Notes: generated by a model not told the origin, from the sequence alone. Shown: positions 38,149-51,666, counted from the first letter of the stretch. The stretch: 64,000 nt of DNA from Dechloromonas hankyongensis (GCF_022012295.1 NZ_JAKLTN010000001.1:1054001-1118000), one strand, 5' to 3'. Made by a program: numbers and translations.

Positions 38149-38184
38149 TCGCGCTTTAGACGGCGCGCTGGCGCTTCGGGCGTT

Positions 38185-39114
38185 TCAATTGGCCAGTCGG
38201 TGCCAGACAACCCGGTTCCGGCCTTTGGCTTTGGCCGTGTAGAGCGCCGTATCCGCATTCAGGAAGAATTCCGGATCGACGTGCCCGTCCGTCGGGGGGG
38301 TCGTCATGCCGCCCAGGCTGATGGTGACATAGGGGCTGACCGGAGAATCCGGGTGGGGGAGGCGAAGAGCTTCCACCGCGCTGCGGATCTCGTTGGCCAG
38401 CAAGGCCGCCGCTTCGGCATCGACTTGCGGCATGAGAAAGATGAATTCCTCGCCGCCGTAGCGCGCGGCCAGGTCGCCTGGTCGGCGCATGAAACCGGTC
38501 AGGGTCGTCGCGATGTTGCGCAGGATGCCGTCGCCGGCGGCGTGTCCCAGGCGATCGTTGTAGGCCTTGAAGTGATCGACGTCCATGATCGCCAGCGATA
38601 GCGGGCTGCCGCTGCGGGCGCAGCGCCGCCATTCGTTTTCCAGTGCTTCGTTGTAGCGCCGCCGGTTGGCGATTTCGGTCAGGCTGTCGATCATCGCCAG
38701 GTTTTCCAGCAGGTGGCGATGGTGCACTGACTGCAGGTGGTTGCGCACCCGTTTGCGGACGATGGACGGATGGAAGGGCTTGGTGATGTAATCGACGGCC
38801 CCGAGGTCGAGCCCGCGTTCCTCATCCTCCGGGGCGTCGAGCGCCGAAATGAAAATGACCGGGATGTGCCGTGTCGCATCGTCGTGCTTCAGGGTCTGGA
38901 TGACCTGGTAGCCGCTCATGTCGGCCATCAGCACGTCGAGCAGGATCAGGTCGGGTTGCATCTCGTGGGCGCGGTCGAGGGCCTGGCTTCCGTTCTTGGC
39001 CAGGATGACCCGGCAGTCGTGCTTGAGCAGCTCGACCAGGAGGTCGCGGTTCGGCTTCTCGTCGTCGACGACGAGGACCGTGGGGAGAGGGGTCAGGCCG
39101 GCCGGTTTGTCCAT
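38185..39114 (-). CDS. Response regulator with GGDEF diguanylate cyclase output
   Basis: 309 residues. The receiver has Asp60 in [13 protein letters not shown], with [10 protein letters not shown] and ITKPFHP as further pocket parts. The GGDEF domain keeps an active signature GGEEF (residues 220-224) and an RPGD inhibitory site exactly five residues upstream (211-214), so product feedback is expected. It should make c-di-GMP when phosphorylated. Its start overlaps the end of the upstream hybrid kinase by 22 bases, so the kinase is the obvious donor. Confidence 0.95.
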   Translation of the reverse strand: MDKPAGLTPLPTVLVVDDEKPNRDLLVELLKHDCRVILAKNGSQALDRAHEMQPDLILLDVLMADMSGYQVIQTLKHDDATRHIPVIFISALDAPEDEERGLDLGAVDYITKPFHPSIVRKRVRNHLQSVHHRHLLENLAMIDSLTEIANRRRYNEALENEWRRCARSGSPLSLAIMDVDHFKAYNDRLGHAAGDGILRNIATTLTGFMRRPGDLAARYGGEEFIFLMPQVDAEAAALLANEIRSAVEALRLPHPDSPVSPYVTISLGGMTTPPTDGHVDPEFFLNADTALYTAKAKGRNRVVWHRLAN

Positions 39115-41720
39115 TGATGATGGAGGATGCGCAGTTTTTCCAGTGCAGCTTCGTATTCGACGTCGGCGATCAGGGCACCTGTTTCGATCATTATCTTCTC
39201 ATATTCAGGCGGAATTGTTCCAGCGGCCATGAACGCCCGTTTCAGGCGGGCGAAATGCGCTTCGCTGGAGGCGTTGGCCGAGACCAGATCGGACTCGAGC
39301 AAGTTGAATAATGTTTCGATGCCGCCGCCGACATCTGGCAGCGGCTCGCTCGGCGGGGCGGCCGGCCGTGGCAGGGCGGCCAGGCCCTCGACCAGCCGGC
39401 CCAGCGTGGCGGCGAACTCATCGAGCAGTTGCTGCGGTTCGCCGGCGTCGTGCAGCCGGTTTTCCAGCGCCCGCGCCTGGTCGGCCAGCTCGCTGGCGCC
39501 CAGCGCGGCGGCGACCGATTTGATCGAATGGGCGAGGCGTATGGCATCGGCGCGTCGGTCGTCGGCCAGGCATTGCCGGATGCTGACCGCGGCCCCGGCA
39601 AAATCCTGACGGAAGGCATGGGCCGATTTGAGGAACATATCGGGCTGGTGCATGTGCAGGGCCAGCCCGCGGCGCAGGTCAACGCCGTCGATTGCCGGCC
39701 AGTCGGCGCCGGTTTCCGGCGCCGGCGCGGGGAAAAACTCAAGCTGGCCGGCGCTCGGCGGCAGCCATTGGGCGATGGCCTCGTACAGCACGGCGGCCAT
39801 GATCGGCTTGGTGACGTGGCCGTTCATGCCGGCTTCCCGCGATTGCCGGCGGTCTTCCGCCGTGGCGTGGGCGGTCATCGCAATGATCGGCAGGTCGTGC
39901 AGGCGCGGGTCGGCGCGGATGATGCGGCAGGCCGTCAGCCCGTCCATCACCGGCATCTGGATGTCCATCAGGACCAGCCGGAAGGCTTCCTCGTGCAGCA
40001 GATCAATGGCTTCCTGGCCGTTGGCAGCGACGCGGACGTCGAGGCCGGCCTTGTTGAGCAGCGCGATGGCGATGGTCTGGTTGATCGCGATGTCCTCGGC
40101 AAGCAGTACGCGTTCGCCCGACCAGCGCGGCTGCGGGCCGCGCGCCGCGCTGCTCGGTGCCGCCGGGGCGGTTTCGGGCTGGGTGTCGCTCTCGGTCGGC
40201 AGGTCGAAAACGCCGGTAAAGCGGAAGGTGGTGCCTTGCCCCGGAATGCTGCTGACCGTGATTTCGCCATCCATCATTTCGACCAACTGGCGGCAAATGG
40301 ACAGGCCTAGGCCGGTCCCGCCGAAGCGCCGGGTGATGCTGCTGTCGGCCTGGGTAAAGGGCGAGAACAGGTGTTCCTGCTGCTCCGGCGCAATGCCGAT
40401 GCCGGTGTCGCTGACCGTGAAGGCCAGGCGGAGGCGGCCGTGGTCGCAGTCGCTGTCGAGCACGCCGACGCCGATGTCGATATGGCCGTGCTCGGTGAAT
40501 TTCAGGGCATTGCCGACCAGATTGATCAGGATCTGGCCGAGACGCAGCGCATCGCCGACCAGTCGCGGCGGCAGGGCGTCGGCATCGGGCAGGTTCAGTG
40601 ACAGGCCCTGGCTGCCGGCCTGCGGTGCGAACAGGCCGGCCAGCGAGCGAAACAGCTTGGCCGGTTCGAACGGCGCCCGTTCCAGAACCAGGCCGCCGGC
40701 TTCGATCTTCGAGTAATCGAGCACGTCGTTGATGATGCCGAGCAGGGTCTCCGACGATTGCACCACCTGTTCCAGGTGTTCGCGCTGTTGCGGCAGTAGC
40801 GTGGTATCGAGCACCAGGTGGCTGAGGCCGACGATGGCGTTCATCGGGGTGCGGATCTCGTGGCTCATGCGGGCCAGGAAGTCGGACTTGGCCCGGTTGG
40901 CGCGGCGGGCGTCGGCGATGGCTTCCTGCAGCGCCCGGGTGCGATCTTCGACCATCTGCTCGAGCGAATCGCGATAGCTGCCCAGTTCGCGGTCGCGCGT
41001 CTGCAGCGAGTCGAGCATGCGATCGAAGCTTTGCCCGAGACTGCCGATTTCGTCCTGGCGCTGCAGATTGACCCGCTCGGCCAGGCGGGCGTCCTGCGAA
41101 AACCGGTTGGCGAGCTGGTCGAGCCGTTCGAGCGGGGCGGTGAGCCGGCCGACGACAAAACGGGTGAGGAGCAGAGCGACAGCCAGCGCCCCGAGCAGCA
41201 GCAACGAGGTGTCGCGCGCCGTGCGCCGCATATGGCTGTGGTATTGCTCGAGCGAGACGAGCATTTCGATCCAGCCGGCCGGCGGGCTCCATTCGGTGAG
41301 CAGGATGGGCTCGCGCACCAGCAGGTAGTCGTCGGTCAGCGAAACGGTAGCCGTATTCTCCGGGAAAACGAGCGGCGGGGTGCCGGCCCGCCGGTATTCG
41401 GCCAGGACATGGCCGTCGGGCAACAGGGTGCGGCTGGCCAGGATGGCCGGGTTGATGGCCAGCGAACGGAGCAGCCGCTCCGCTTCGTGGGAATCACCAA
41501 AAGCCAGGGCGGCCTGCGAATTGCTGGCCAGCAGGCGAGCCTGGGCGGTCATCGATTCGGACCATTCGGTCTGCAGCAGGTGGCGTTGCTGGGTGTACAC
41601 CAGCCAGAAAACGAGACCGACGACGATCAGCAGAAAGGAAAAGGACAGTGCCACCAGCTTGTTGCGGATGGTCGGCCGCGGCAGCAGCCGGGCGAGCAGC
41701 GACTTGAGCGGCGGCGTCAC
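39093..41720 (-). CDS. CHASE8 hybrid histidine kinase with receiver and Hpt domains
   Basis: 875 residues from GTG 41720, inside the YfiR stop codon (GTGA overlap); the longer open frame upstream lacks homology. Domains in order: membrane helix (about 15-40), periplasmic CHASE8-type sensor, second helix (near 155-175), HAMP ([17 protein letters not shown]), HisKA with His287 in [14 protein letters not shown], ATPase ([19 protein letters not shown]), receiver with Asp586 in [13 protein letters not shown], and C-terminal Hpt with His731 in [14 protein letters not shown]. It is a full phosphorelay and probably feeds the downstream diguanylate cyclase regulator. Confidence 0.93.
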   Translation of the reverse strand: MTPPLKSLLARLLPRPTIRNKLVALSFSFLLIVVGLVFWLVYTQQRHLLQTEWSESMTAQARLLASNSQAALAFGDSHEAERLLRSLAINPAILASRTLLPDGHVLAEYRRAGTPPLVFPENTATVSLTDDYLLVREPILLTEWSPPAGWIEMLVSLEQYHSHMRRTARDTSLLLLGALAVALLLTRFVVGRLTAPLERLDQLANRFSQDARLAERVNLQRQDEIGSLGQSFDRMLDSLQTRDRELGSYRDSLEQMVEDRTRALQEAIADARRANRAKSDFLARMSHEIRTPMNAIVGLSHLVLDTTLLPQQREHLEQVVQSSETLLGIINDVLDYSKIEAGGLVLERAPFEPAKLFRSLAGLFAPQAGSQGLSLNLPDADALPPRLVGDALRLGQILINLVGNALKFTEHGHIDIGVGVLDSDCDHGRLRLAFTVSDTGIGIAPEQQEHLFSPFTQADSSITRRFGGTGLGLSICRQLVEMMDGEITVSSIPGQGTTFRFTGVFDLPTESDTQPETAPAAPSSAARGPQPRWSGERVLLAEDIAINQTIAIALLNKAGLDVRVAANGQEAIDLLHEEAFRLVLMDIQMPVMDGLTACRIIRADPRLHDLPIIAMTAHATAEDRRQSREAGMNGHVTKPIMAAVLYEAIAQWLPPSAGQLEFFPAPAPETGADWPAIDGVDLRRGLALHMHQPDMFLKSAHAFRQDFAGAAVSIRQCLADDRRADAIRLAHSIKSVAAALGASELADQARALENRLHDAGEPQQLLDEFAATLGRLVEGLAALPRPAAPPSEPLPDVGGGIETLFNLLESDLVSANASSEAHFARLKRAFMAAGTIPPEYEKIMIETGALIADVEYEAALEKLRILHHQWTNRPA

Positions 41721-42250
41721 GGCTCGATTACCCGGGCCAGGCGCAGCAACTGCGCATTGAACTCGAAACCGTTGCGGCGGGCGCTGCGCCGGTTGATGAC
41801 GATATTGACCCGTTCGCCTTCGAGGGGCAATTCGATCATGCCGCCGGCCCGGGCGAAGCCGGGAATGTCCGAGACGGTGACCAGGCGGCGGTTCTCGGTG
41901 CGGCTCAGCCATGCCTCGAGATTGCCCGCCTCGCTGCGCGGAATGAACAGCAGCTGGCAGCTGCCTAGGTCGCTCGGGCTCTGCCGCGCTTCAATGGTGG
42001 CGACGCTCTGGTCGATCTGGGTGAGGGCGCTGCCGAAGGGATTCCTGCCGACCACGCACAGGGTCAGCGGCGTCGGCGGCTTGTTGTCGGCGGGCCAATA
42101 GACGAATTGGGAGAGCCGATAGAACAGGATGGCCTTCACGCCGTACTCCGAGACGTCCTGCGCCTGCGCCGGCCGCAGGGGCAGCAGGCACAGGAGGAGC
42201 GCGGCGATGAGCGCTCGGCGGAACACGGCAGGAAGGGTGGAGAACGGCAC
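41717..42250 (-). CDS. YfiR-family periplasmic protein (DUF4154)
   Basis: 177 residues with a Sec signal peptide (cleaved near RPAQAQ). The family signature is present: [21 protein letters not shown] near the N-terminus, and [35 protein letters not shown] at the C-terminus. In Pseudomonas, YfiR is a periplasmic repressor of a membrane diguanylate cyclase. Here it is coupled to a CHASE8 kinase (4-base overlap) and follows a TonB receptor by 8 bases, so it likely links receptor state to the kinase. Confidence 0.9.
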   Translation of the reverse strand: MPFSTLPAVFRRALIAALLLCLLPLRPAQAQDVSEYGVKAILFYRLSQFVYWPADNKPPTPLTLCVVGRNPFGSALTQIDQSVATIEARQSPSDLGSCQLLFIPRSEAGNLEAWLSRTENRRLVTVSDIPGFARAGGMIELPLEGERVNIVINRRSARRNGFEFNAQLLRLARVIEP

Positions 42251-42258
42251 GCCGGAGG

Positions 42259-44457
42259 TCAGAAACGGTATTCGGCCGTTCCCATGAAGGTGCGCGGTTG
42301 CTGCGGTACCTGCAGCAGCGTGTCGCTCGATGTACCGTGGGCGGCGTAATAGCGCGCATCGAACAGGTTATAGATGTCGAAATAGAGCGACAGGCGTTCG
42401 CCGGCCAGCTTGTGGGCACCGATATGCAGGCTGGCGACGGTATAGGCATCGGTTTTCAGACGCTCGCCGGGTGGCTTCGTGGTGTCCGGCATGCCCGTCG
42501 TCGTTTCGCCTATCCACTGCACGCGCGGCGTGATGGTCAGCCAGTCCTGGTAACGGAAGGTAACGCCGAGCTTGACCTTGTGGGCGGCGATATTGGTCTG
42601 CTCCCAATCGACCTGGTCGGCCGGATTGCGCGTCGTTCCCCGGATGTAGCTGTAGCTGCCCCACAGGTCGCCGGTCCATGGGCCGGCGAGGTGGAATTGC
42701 CATTGCGGAATGATGTCGATGCCGTAGTAGCGGTCTTCCCCGGCATTCTGCTTCGAATTGGTCTTGGACAGCACGGCGCCGGGGATGTACTGGATCGGCG
42801 TCGGGTCGTTCAAGGTGACGACCACGTCGCTGACCTTGGTGTAGTAGGTATTGGTGACCAGGTTCAGGTTGTGGCGCGGCCGCCAGTCCCAGGTCAGCGA
42901 CCAGGTTTTCGATTTCTCGGGCTGGAGTTTCTCGTTGGGGGCGCGGAAGCGTGCGGAGGCGGTGTAGTTGCCGTTGATGTCCTGGGCGCCCGTGAAGGAA
43001 CCGAAGGCGCTGTAGACCTCTTCCGGCGACGGGGCGCGGAAGGCCTCGCCGTAGAGCAGTTTCAGGAAGTTGCCGGGGGCGACCTTCCAGACCGCGCCGA
43101 CACGCGGATTGACGCTGTTGCCGTAAGTCGAATACCAGTCGTCGCGGAAACCGAGCATGGTCGACAAGGCCGGCGTCCACTGCGCCTGCCATTGCAGGTA
43201 GCCGAACCAGCTGTAGTAGTCGGCGTCGAAGATGCGCAACGGGAGGTTGGTGTTCGGGTAGATCATGCCCTGGTTTTGCGGCCCCTTGTTCGTATCGTAG
43301 GGGTGCGGCAGGTCGGGGGTTTCGATGGCCTTGTAGTCGCGATAGCCGACGCCACCCTGCAGGACGTGCTGCTCGGTGGCGCGCCAGTTCAGGTTCTGTT
43401 CGATACTGCGCCGCCGGGCCATCGAGTAGTCGTAGCCGTGATCGGCAAAGCCGGTGAAGACGTTGACGTAGCGGGTCTGGGGGGAGACTTCGTAATTGGA
43501 GTAATCGACGATGGTTTCGCTGCTCAAGGTCGGCGTCAGGTCGGCTCGGAACTTGCCGTACCAGGTGTCGATGGTCGCGTCCCAGTAGGCATTCGACAGG
43601 TAGTAGCTGGTCACCGTCTTGTCGCCGTTGCTGGTCAGGCTGCGGAAGTTGTTGCGATAGAAGCCGACAGTCAGGCGGTCTTCGTAATCGAGGCGGAAAT
43701 ACTGGCTCTGGCTGCTGATGTTGCCGACGTAGTCCTCACGCTGGCTGGCGCTCAGGCCGCCGGCCGCCACCTTGGGGTAGGAGTCCGGGTAATACTTGTC
43801 GAGCGGGGCGCGGTCGCTTTTCTGGTAATGGGCGCCGGCGGTCAGCGAGAAACCCGCGCCGAGCGGCGCCCCGGCCAGGAAATTGCCCTCCAGCGAACCG
43901 TAGCTGCCGAAGCCGGCCGAAATCTTGCCGCCGGCTTCGCTCGGCTTGTCGGTGATGATGTTGATCACCCCGGCCAGCGCGTCGGCGCCGTACAGTGCTG
44001 CAGCCGGACCGTAGAGCACCTCGACCTGCTTGGCGAAATAGAGCGAGAAGTTTTCGGCGATCGGAATCTTGCCGCCGGCCGGATGGTCGATGCGCACGCC
44101 GTCGAGCAGGATGAGCAGCTTGTTGTTGCTGATGTGGCCCTGGAAGACGAAATTGTTGTATTGCCCGGAGCGCGTGCCGCGCTGGAAATCGACGCCGGGC
44201 AGGTCTTCGAGCAGGTCGGCGAGGTTCTTGTAGCGCCGGTCGCGCATCTGCTCGCGAGTGATGACCATGATGTGGGCCGGCGTCTGTTCGCGGCCTTCCT
44301 GGCGGCGCGACGCGGTGACGACCGGGGTGGCGATCAGTTCCTCGAGCGACAGGGGGAGCAGGGCGTCGATGCTGCCGACGGCCTGCGCGGCGGCCGGGAG
44401 GCTGCCGAGCGCAGCCGCCAGCGCGAGCGTCGTCAGGCTCGGACGAAAAGATTGCAT
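42259..44457 (-). CDS. TonB-dependent outer-membrane receptor
   Basis: 732 residues. Signal peptide to about residue 26; the PVVTASRR segment near 45 is a TonB-box-like site. The plug domain (residues 45-170) has DLLEDLPGVDFQRG, LLILLDGVRID and GPAAALYGADALAGVINIIT. The rest is a 22-strand barrel with the ARYYAAHG turn and the Phe-terminated GTAEYRF end needed for Bam insertion. The ligand is unknown; siderophore, vitamin B12 or colicin-I-like receptors are the nearest general classes. It is the first gene of the YfiR-kinase-cyclase operon. Confidence 0.92.
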   Translation of the reverse strand: MQSFRPSLTTLALAAALGSLPAAAQAVGSIDALLPLSLEELIATPVVTASRRQEGREQTPAHIMVITREQMRDRRYKNLADLLEDLPGVDFQRGTRSGQYNNFVFQGHISNNKLLILLDGVRIDHPAGGKIPIAENFSLYFAKQVEVLYGPAAALYGADALAGVINIITDKPSEAGGKISAGFGSYGSLEGNFLAGAPLGAGFSLTAGAHYQKSDRAPLDKYYPDSYPKVAAGGLSASQREDYVGNISSQSQYFRLDYEDRLTVGFYRNNFRSLTSNGDKTVTSYYLSNAYWDATIDTWYGKFRADLTPTLSSETIVDYSNYEVSPQTRYVNVFTGFADHGYDYSMARRRSIEQNLNWRATEQHVLQGGVGYRDYKAIETPDLPHPYDTNKGPQNQGMIYPNTNLPLRIFDADYYSWFGYLQWQAQWTPALSTMLGFRDDWYSTYGNSVNPRVGAVWKVAPGNFLKLLYGEAFRAPSPEEVYSAFGSFTGAQDINGNYTASARFRAPNEKLQPEKSKTWSLTWDWRPRHNLNLVTNTYYTKVSDVVVTLNDPTPIQYIPGAVLSKTNSKQNAGEDRYYGIDIIPQWQFHLAGPWTGDLWGSYSYIRGTTRNPADQVDWEQTNIAAHKVKLGVTFRYQDWLTITPRVQWIGETTTGMPDTTKPPGERLKTDAYTVASLHIGAHKLAGERLSLYFDIYNLFDARYYAAHGTSSDTLLQVPQQPRTFMGTAEYRF

Positions 44458-44496
44458 GAATACCCTCCCCCAGGTTCGTGCTTTTATGAATTTATG

Positions 44497-45528
44497 TCAG
44501 TGCATGCTGCTAGTCCGCATCGGCTTGGTTGGGCACAGCCGCAGACCGAGGCGTAGAAATTCTTCCCAGATATTACCTTGTCCAATGCCTTTCGCCAGCC
44601 GGTCTATTTGTCCGGCATGCTGCAGGGCGGCTTCCAGGCTGGTAGTCGACAGGCGCTGCAGCGCCTTCTTGACCGGCACGGCGCGCGGCCCCCACACCTT
44701 GGCATCCTTGAGCAGTTGATCGACCGACCGCCCGGCATCCATGCCGGTGCGGATGGCGGTCAGGGCACGGATTTCCTCGCTCATCGCCCACAGCACCAGC
44801 GGCGGCGCCTCGCCTTCCTGCATCAGGCCGTCCAGCGTCCGGCTCAGGCGGCCGAGATCGCCGGCGAGCAGCGCTTCGCGCAGGCCGTCGATGTCATAGC
44901 GGGCGACGTTGAGCACCGCCTCGCGCACCTGAGCCATGCTCAGTTGCCCGGTCGGGTAGAGCAGGCCGAGTTTCTGGATTTCCTGATGGGCGGCGAGCAG
45001 GTTGCCTTCGACCCGTTCGGCGATGAATTTCAGGCTGTCCACGTCGGCGCCCTGTTGCTGGCGGCGCAGCCGGCCGGCGATCCAGCCGGGCAGTTCGGCC
45101 AGCGGCGGGGCGTTGAGCTTGAGCGCGACGCCGGCATTGACCAGGGCGGTGAACCAGGCGGCCTTTTCCTCGCGCCAGTCGAGTTCGGGCAGCGTGATGA
45201 GCAGCATGTTGTCCGGCGACAACGACTGGCACCACTGTTGCAGCGCCGCGCTGCCTTCCTTGCCCGGCTTGCCGGTCGGGATGCGCAGGTCGATCAGTTT
45301 CTTGTCGCCGAACAGAGACATGTTGCCGCCGGCGGCCAGCAAAGTTCCCCAGTCGAACTGCGGCAGCACGGTCAGCACTTCGCGTTCGCTGTAGCCCTGC
45401 TGGCGGGCGCGGGCACGGATGGCGTCGGCCGCTTCGAGGACGAGCAGCGGCTCGTCACCGTACAGCACGTAGAGCGGACGTAATTCGCGTTCGAGGTGCG
45501 CCGCGAGTTGTTCGCCCTTGAGCAGCAT
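44497..45528 (-). CDS. holA: DNA polymerase III delta subunit
   Basis: 343 residues. The N-terminal LYVLYGDEPLLVLEAADAIR and the LFGDKKLIDLRIPTGKPGKEG segment mark the HolA family, which opens the sliding clamp within the clamp loader. No Walker motif is expected or seen. The C-terminal helical collar region (QIDRLAKGIGQGNIWEEFLRLGLRL) is clear. It overlaps lptE by one base, giving the common leuS-lptE-holA operon. Confidence 0.95.
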   Translation of the reverse strand: MLLKGEQLAAHLERELRPLYVLYGDEPLLVLEAADAIRARARQQGYSEREVLTVLPQFDWGTLLAAGGNMSLFGDKKLIDLRIPTGKPGKEGSAALQQWCQSLSPDNMLLITLPELDWREEKAAWFTALVNAGVALKLNAPPLAELPGWIAGRLRRQQQGADVDSLKFIAERVEGNLLAAHQEIQKLGLLYPTGQLSMAQVREAVLNVARYDIDGLREALLAGDLGRLSRTLDGLMQEGEAPPLVLWAMSEEIRALTAIRTGMDAGRSVDQLLKDAKVWGPRAVPVKKALQRLSTTSLEAALQHAGQIDRLAKGIGQGNIWEEFLRLGLRLCPTKPMRTSSMH

Positions 45529-46061
45529 TACTCGTCGTCCGCGACGTCGGGGTTCTTCGGCTTGATGATGCTCAGGCGGCGCATGATCTGGTTGACCAGG
45601 TCGTTGTTCATGTCGCGCCAGAGCAGGCCTTCTTCCAGATCCTTGGCCAGCACGTTCGAGTCGTCGAAGGTGATGTCGCGGGTCAGGTTGATTTCGTTGG
45701 CCGGAACCAGAATCTGGCCCTTCTGGTTGACGATGCGGAAACGGTAGTCGAGCTGCAGGCGGTATTCGCGCACGCGGCCCTGGGCATTGACGCTGAGAAT
45801 GGTCTTTTGCCGCGAGTCGCTCAGTTGCTGGAAGATGGCATCGGCCGCCTTGGCCTCGTCGACGATTTCCGTGCTGCCGCTGGCCTTGATGTAGCGCTGC
45901 AGCCAGATGTTCACTTCGGCCGTATCCGGCAGCGAGATGAACATCGTCTTGTATGGCAGGTTGCCGCTGCCCACGCCGCGCAGATGGAAGCCGCAGCCGG
46001 CGAGGGCGACGGCGAGGATCAGGGCGACGAGTGGACGCAAGAGCGGGCGCAGCAGCGGCAT
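45528..46061 (-). CDS. lptE: LPS-assembly lipoprotein LptE
   Basis: 177 residues. A lipoprotein signal peptide ends in the lipobox LAGC (Cys about 22), followed by GFHLRGVGSGNLPYKTMFIS, the family hallmark. It plugs the LptD barrel and helps LPS insertion into the outer leaflet. It lies 9 bases after leuS and overlaps holA by one base. The C-terminal EE/Asp-rich tail is a small variation. Confidence 0.93.
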   Translation of the reverse strand: MPLLRPLLRPLVALILAVALAGCGFHLRGVGSGNLPYKTMFISLPDTAEVNIWLQRYIKASGSTEIVDEAKAADAIFQQLSDSRQKTILSVNAQGRVREYRLQLDYRFRIVNQKGQILVPANEINLTRDITFDDSNVLAKDLEEGLLWRDMNNDLVNQIMRRLSIIKPKNPDVADDE

Positions 46062-46070
46062 GTTGCTTCC

Positions 46071-48707
<2,637 letters not shown>

Positions 48708-48935
48708 TCAGAGATTAACCGCGAATTATACCGTCTGCAGCGCATGCCTGTCGGTGCCGTCAAAACTAGGCTCCGGCATCGACTGTTTGCTGTTTTTCGG
48801 GGATAAAAGATGCTGGCCCGTCGCCGACGGGCACTACGTTGCGCTTCCGGCAACGGCCAACCGGGAACGACCCGGAGAAAACCATTGCGGCGCCTGCACG
48901 CGCCGCAACAGCCGTACTACACCGCGGTGGCTAGC

Positions 48936-49289
48936 TTAGGCAGCCTTTTTTTGCGGGTGGCACATGTTGTCCCAGGTGTTCTGCCAAATGCGATAGGCGT
49001 TCTGGGTGGCAAGCAGGGAAAGCATGGACATGCGGGTCTGGTGACGCCACATCCACGACATTTGCGGTGCCGGGGTCAGGTTGTAGGACGGAACATTGCC
49101 GACTTCGTCCTCGACGATGGCCAGGAAGCGTTCGACGCTCAAACCCCAGAATTCGGAGCCTTCGGCCTTGCCGGTGAGGTATTCTGCTTCGCTGACCGCG
49201 CGACGCCACAGTTTGAGGGCTAGCTCGTCGCTGATGCCTGCCTTGCGGGCGACCCACGGCAGGATCTTGGGTGGGTTCATGCTGTTCAT
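48936..49289 (-). CDS. Conserved hypothetical protein of the Rhodocyclales lineage
   Basis: 117 residues from ATG 49289 behind GAAGGAGAACAGC. It begins MNSMNPPKILPWVARKAGIS and is Trp-rich and mainly helical (ELALKLWRRAVSEAEYLTGK, APQMSWMWRHQTRMSML). No signal peptide, membrane segment or catalytic motif is visible. It seems to be a lineage-typical protein without an assigned role. It is monocistronic, divergent from uvrD. Confidence 0.75.
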   Translation of the reverse strand: MNSMNPPKILPWVARKAGISDELALKLWRRAVSEAEYLTGKAEGSEFWGLSVERFLAIVEDEVGNVPSYNLTPAPQMSWMWRHQTRMSMLSLLATQNAYRIWQNTWDNMCHPQKKAA

Positions 49290-49521
49290 TGCTGTTCTCC
49301 TTCGCGGGGGTGACCGCTTATCGAATAAGAGCGCCTTGTGGGCTAAAAGTTTTGTGCACTGCAATATTTTTTTGTTGACCGAAGTATACGGGTGCGCCGG
49401 GCGGCTGTCTGTGAAAAAATGTTTAACTTTTGGTGCTGACGTTGCGCAAACGCAACGAATTGGTCAGACCTCTTGCCAATGGCATGCATCTTTTTGATTT
49501 ATATGAAATTTTGGTGTCTTT

Positions 49522-51666
49522 ATGTCCGATCTGCTGGCTAATCTGAACCCCCCGCAACTCCAGGCCGTGACCCTGCCGCCGGTGCATGGTTTGATCCTGG
49601 CCGGAGCGGGAAGCGGCAAGACGCGGGTGCTGACCACCCGTATCGCCTGGCTGATTTCGACCGGCCAGGTCGGACCGCACGGCATCCTGGCCGTGACCTT
49701 CACCAACAAGGCGGCCAAGGAGATGACGGCGCGCCTGTCGTCGCTGGTGCCGATCAACGTGCGCGGCATGTGGATAGGCACTTTCCACGGCCTGTGCAAC
49801 CGCCTGTTGCGCGCCCATTACCGCGAGGCCGGGCTGCCGCAGACCTTCCAGATTCTCGACTCGGCCGACCAGTTGGCCATGGTCAAGCGCCTGCTGAAAA
49901 ACCTGAATATCGACGACGAGAAATACCCGCCGCGCGAGCTGTGCCATTTCATCAATGCCCACAAGGAACAGGGTGTGCGCGCCGGGCAGGCCGAGGTGTA
50001 CGACAACTACACCCAAAAGCGCGTCGAAATCTATGCTGAGTACGAGGCGCAGTGCAATCGCGAGGGGGTGGTGGACTTCGCCGAACTGCTCCTGCGCTGC
50101 TATGAATTGCTGCAGCGCAACGAGCCTTTGCGCGCCCATTACCAGCAGCGCTTCCGGCACATCCTGGTCGACGAATTCCAGGATACCAACGTGCTGCAGT
50201 ACGCATGGCTGAAGCTGTTGGCCGGTGGTGGGGCGAATGTCTTCGCCGTGGGCGACGACGACCAGTCGATCTACCGCTTCCGCGGCGCCGAAGTCGGCAA
50301 CATGCGCGATTTCGAGCGCGACTACGCGGCCCAGAACATCATCCGGCTGGAACAGAACTACCGTTCGCAAGGCAACATCCTGGCCGCCGCCAACGCCATC
50401 ATCAAGAACAACCGCGAACGTCTGGGCAAGAACCTGTGGACCGACGCCGGCGAAGGCGAGCCGATCCGCGCCTTCGAGGCCTATTCCGACCTCGACGAAG
50501 CGCGTTTCGTGGTCGAGGAAATCCGCGAACTGGTGCGCGACGGCGTGGTGCCGACCCAGATTGCGCTGCTCTACCGCTCCAACGCCCAGTCGCGGGTGCT
50601 CGAAAACGAGTTGTTCACCAAGAACGTGCCGTACAAGGTTTATGGCGGCCTGCGCTTCTTCGAACGCCAGGAAATCAAGCATGCCCTGGCCTACCTGCGC
50701 CTGTTGGGCAATCCGGACGACGATACCGCCTTCCTGCGCGTCGTCAATTTCCCGACCCGCGGCATCGGCGCTCGCTCGCTGGAAAACCTGCAGGCCACCG
50801 CGCACCAGATGAATTCCAGCCTGTACAACGCCGCTGCCTCGCTGACCGGCAAGGCCGGCCAGACGGTCGGCGCCTTCATCCGGCTGATCGAAAGCCTGCG
50901 CCAGGAGACCGAGGGCCTGCCGTTGCCCGAGATGGTCGAGCACGTCATCGAGAAGAGTGGCCTGGCCCAGCATTACCGCACCGAGAAGGAAGGCCAGGAC
51001 CGGCTGGAGAACTTGGACGAACTGATCAACGCCGCCGCCACCTTCATCGACGACGAAGGCGCCATCGGCGAGGGCGGTGCGCTGGTCTCCTTCCTGACCC
51101 TGGCCTCGCTGGAGGCCGGCGAGCACCAAGCCGGCGAAGGGCAGGAGGCGGTGCAGCTGATGTCGGTGCATGCCGCCAAGGGTCTGGAATTCGACGTGGT
51201 CTTCATTACCGGCCTTGAGCAGGGCCTGTTCCCGCACGAAAACTCGGTCAACGAGGGCAAAGACGGCCTGGAGGAAGAGCGCCGGCTGATGTACGTGGCG
51301 GTGACCCGGGCGCGCCAGCGGCTCTACGTGTCCTGCGCGCAGACCCGCATGCTGCATGGCCAGACGCGCTATTGCATGCCGTCGAGCTTCCTCGACGAAA
51401 TCCCGGAAAACCTGATGCGCAAGCTGAACAAGAAGGCCGAAGCGACCTCGGCGGTGCCCTCGTTCAGCGCCTTCGGCGGCGGTTACGCCGAGCCGCCGGC
51501 CAGCGGTGGCCTGCGTATCGGGCAGACCGTCGAGCACGCCAAATTCGGTATCGGCGTCATCGTGTCCACCGAAGGGCGCGGTGCCGATGCTCGGGTGCAG
51601 GTCAATTTCGGCGGCAGCGGCATGAAGTGGCTGGCCCTCGAATACGCCAAGCTGACGCCGGTGTGA
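49522..51666 (+). CDS. uvrD: DNA helicase II (UvrD/Rep family)
   Basis: 714 residues. All superfamily 1A helicase motifs are visible: I AGAGSGKTRVL, Ia TFTNKAAKEM, II VDEFQDTN, III GDDDQSIYRFRGA, IV RSNAQSRVLE, V VMSVHAAKGLEFDVVF-like VQLMSVHAAKGLEFD, and VI YVAVTRARQRLY. The C-terminal tail LRIGQTVEHAKFGIGVIVS is the UvrD-specific Tudor-like domain. It unwinds DNA in mismatch and nucleotide-excision repair. It is monocistronic. Confidence 0.96.
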   Translation: MSDLLANLNPPQLQAVTLPPVHGLILAGAGSGKTRVLTTRIAWLISTGQVGPHGILAVTFTNKAAKEMTARLSSLVPINVRGMWIGTFHGLCNRLLRAHYREAGLPQTFQILDSADQLAMVKRLLKNLNIDDEKYPPRELCHFINAHKEQGVRAGQAEVYDNYTQKRVEIYAEYEAQCNREGVVDFAELLLRCYELLQRNEPLRAHYQQRFRHILVDEFQDTNVLQYAWLKLLAGGGANVFAVGDDDQSIYRFRGAEVGNMRDFERDYAAQNIIRLEQNYRSQGNILAAANAIIKNNRERLGKNLWTDAGEGEPIRAFEAYSDLDEARFVVEEIRELVRDGVVPTQIALLYRSNAQSRVLENELFTKNVPYKVYGGLRFFERQEIKHALAYLRLLGNPDDDTAFLRVVNFPTRGIGARSLENLQATAHQMNSSLYNAAASLTGKAGQTVGAFIRLIESLRQETEGLPLPEMVEHVIEKSGLAQHYRTEKEGQDRLENLDELINAAATFIDDEGAIGEGGALVSFLTLASLEAGEHQAGEGQEAVQLMSVHAAKGLEFDVVFITGLEQGLFPHENSVNEGKDGLEEERRLMYVAVTRARQRLYVSCAQTRMLHGQTRYCMPSSFLDEIPENLMRKLNKKAEATSAVPSFSAFGGGYAEPPASGGLRIGQTVEHAKFGIGVIVSTEGRGADARVQVNFGGSGMKWLALEYAKLTPV

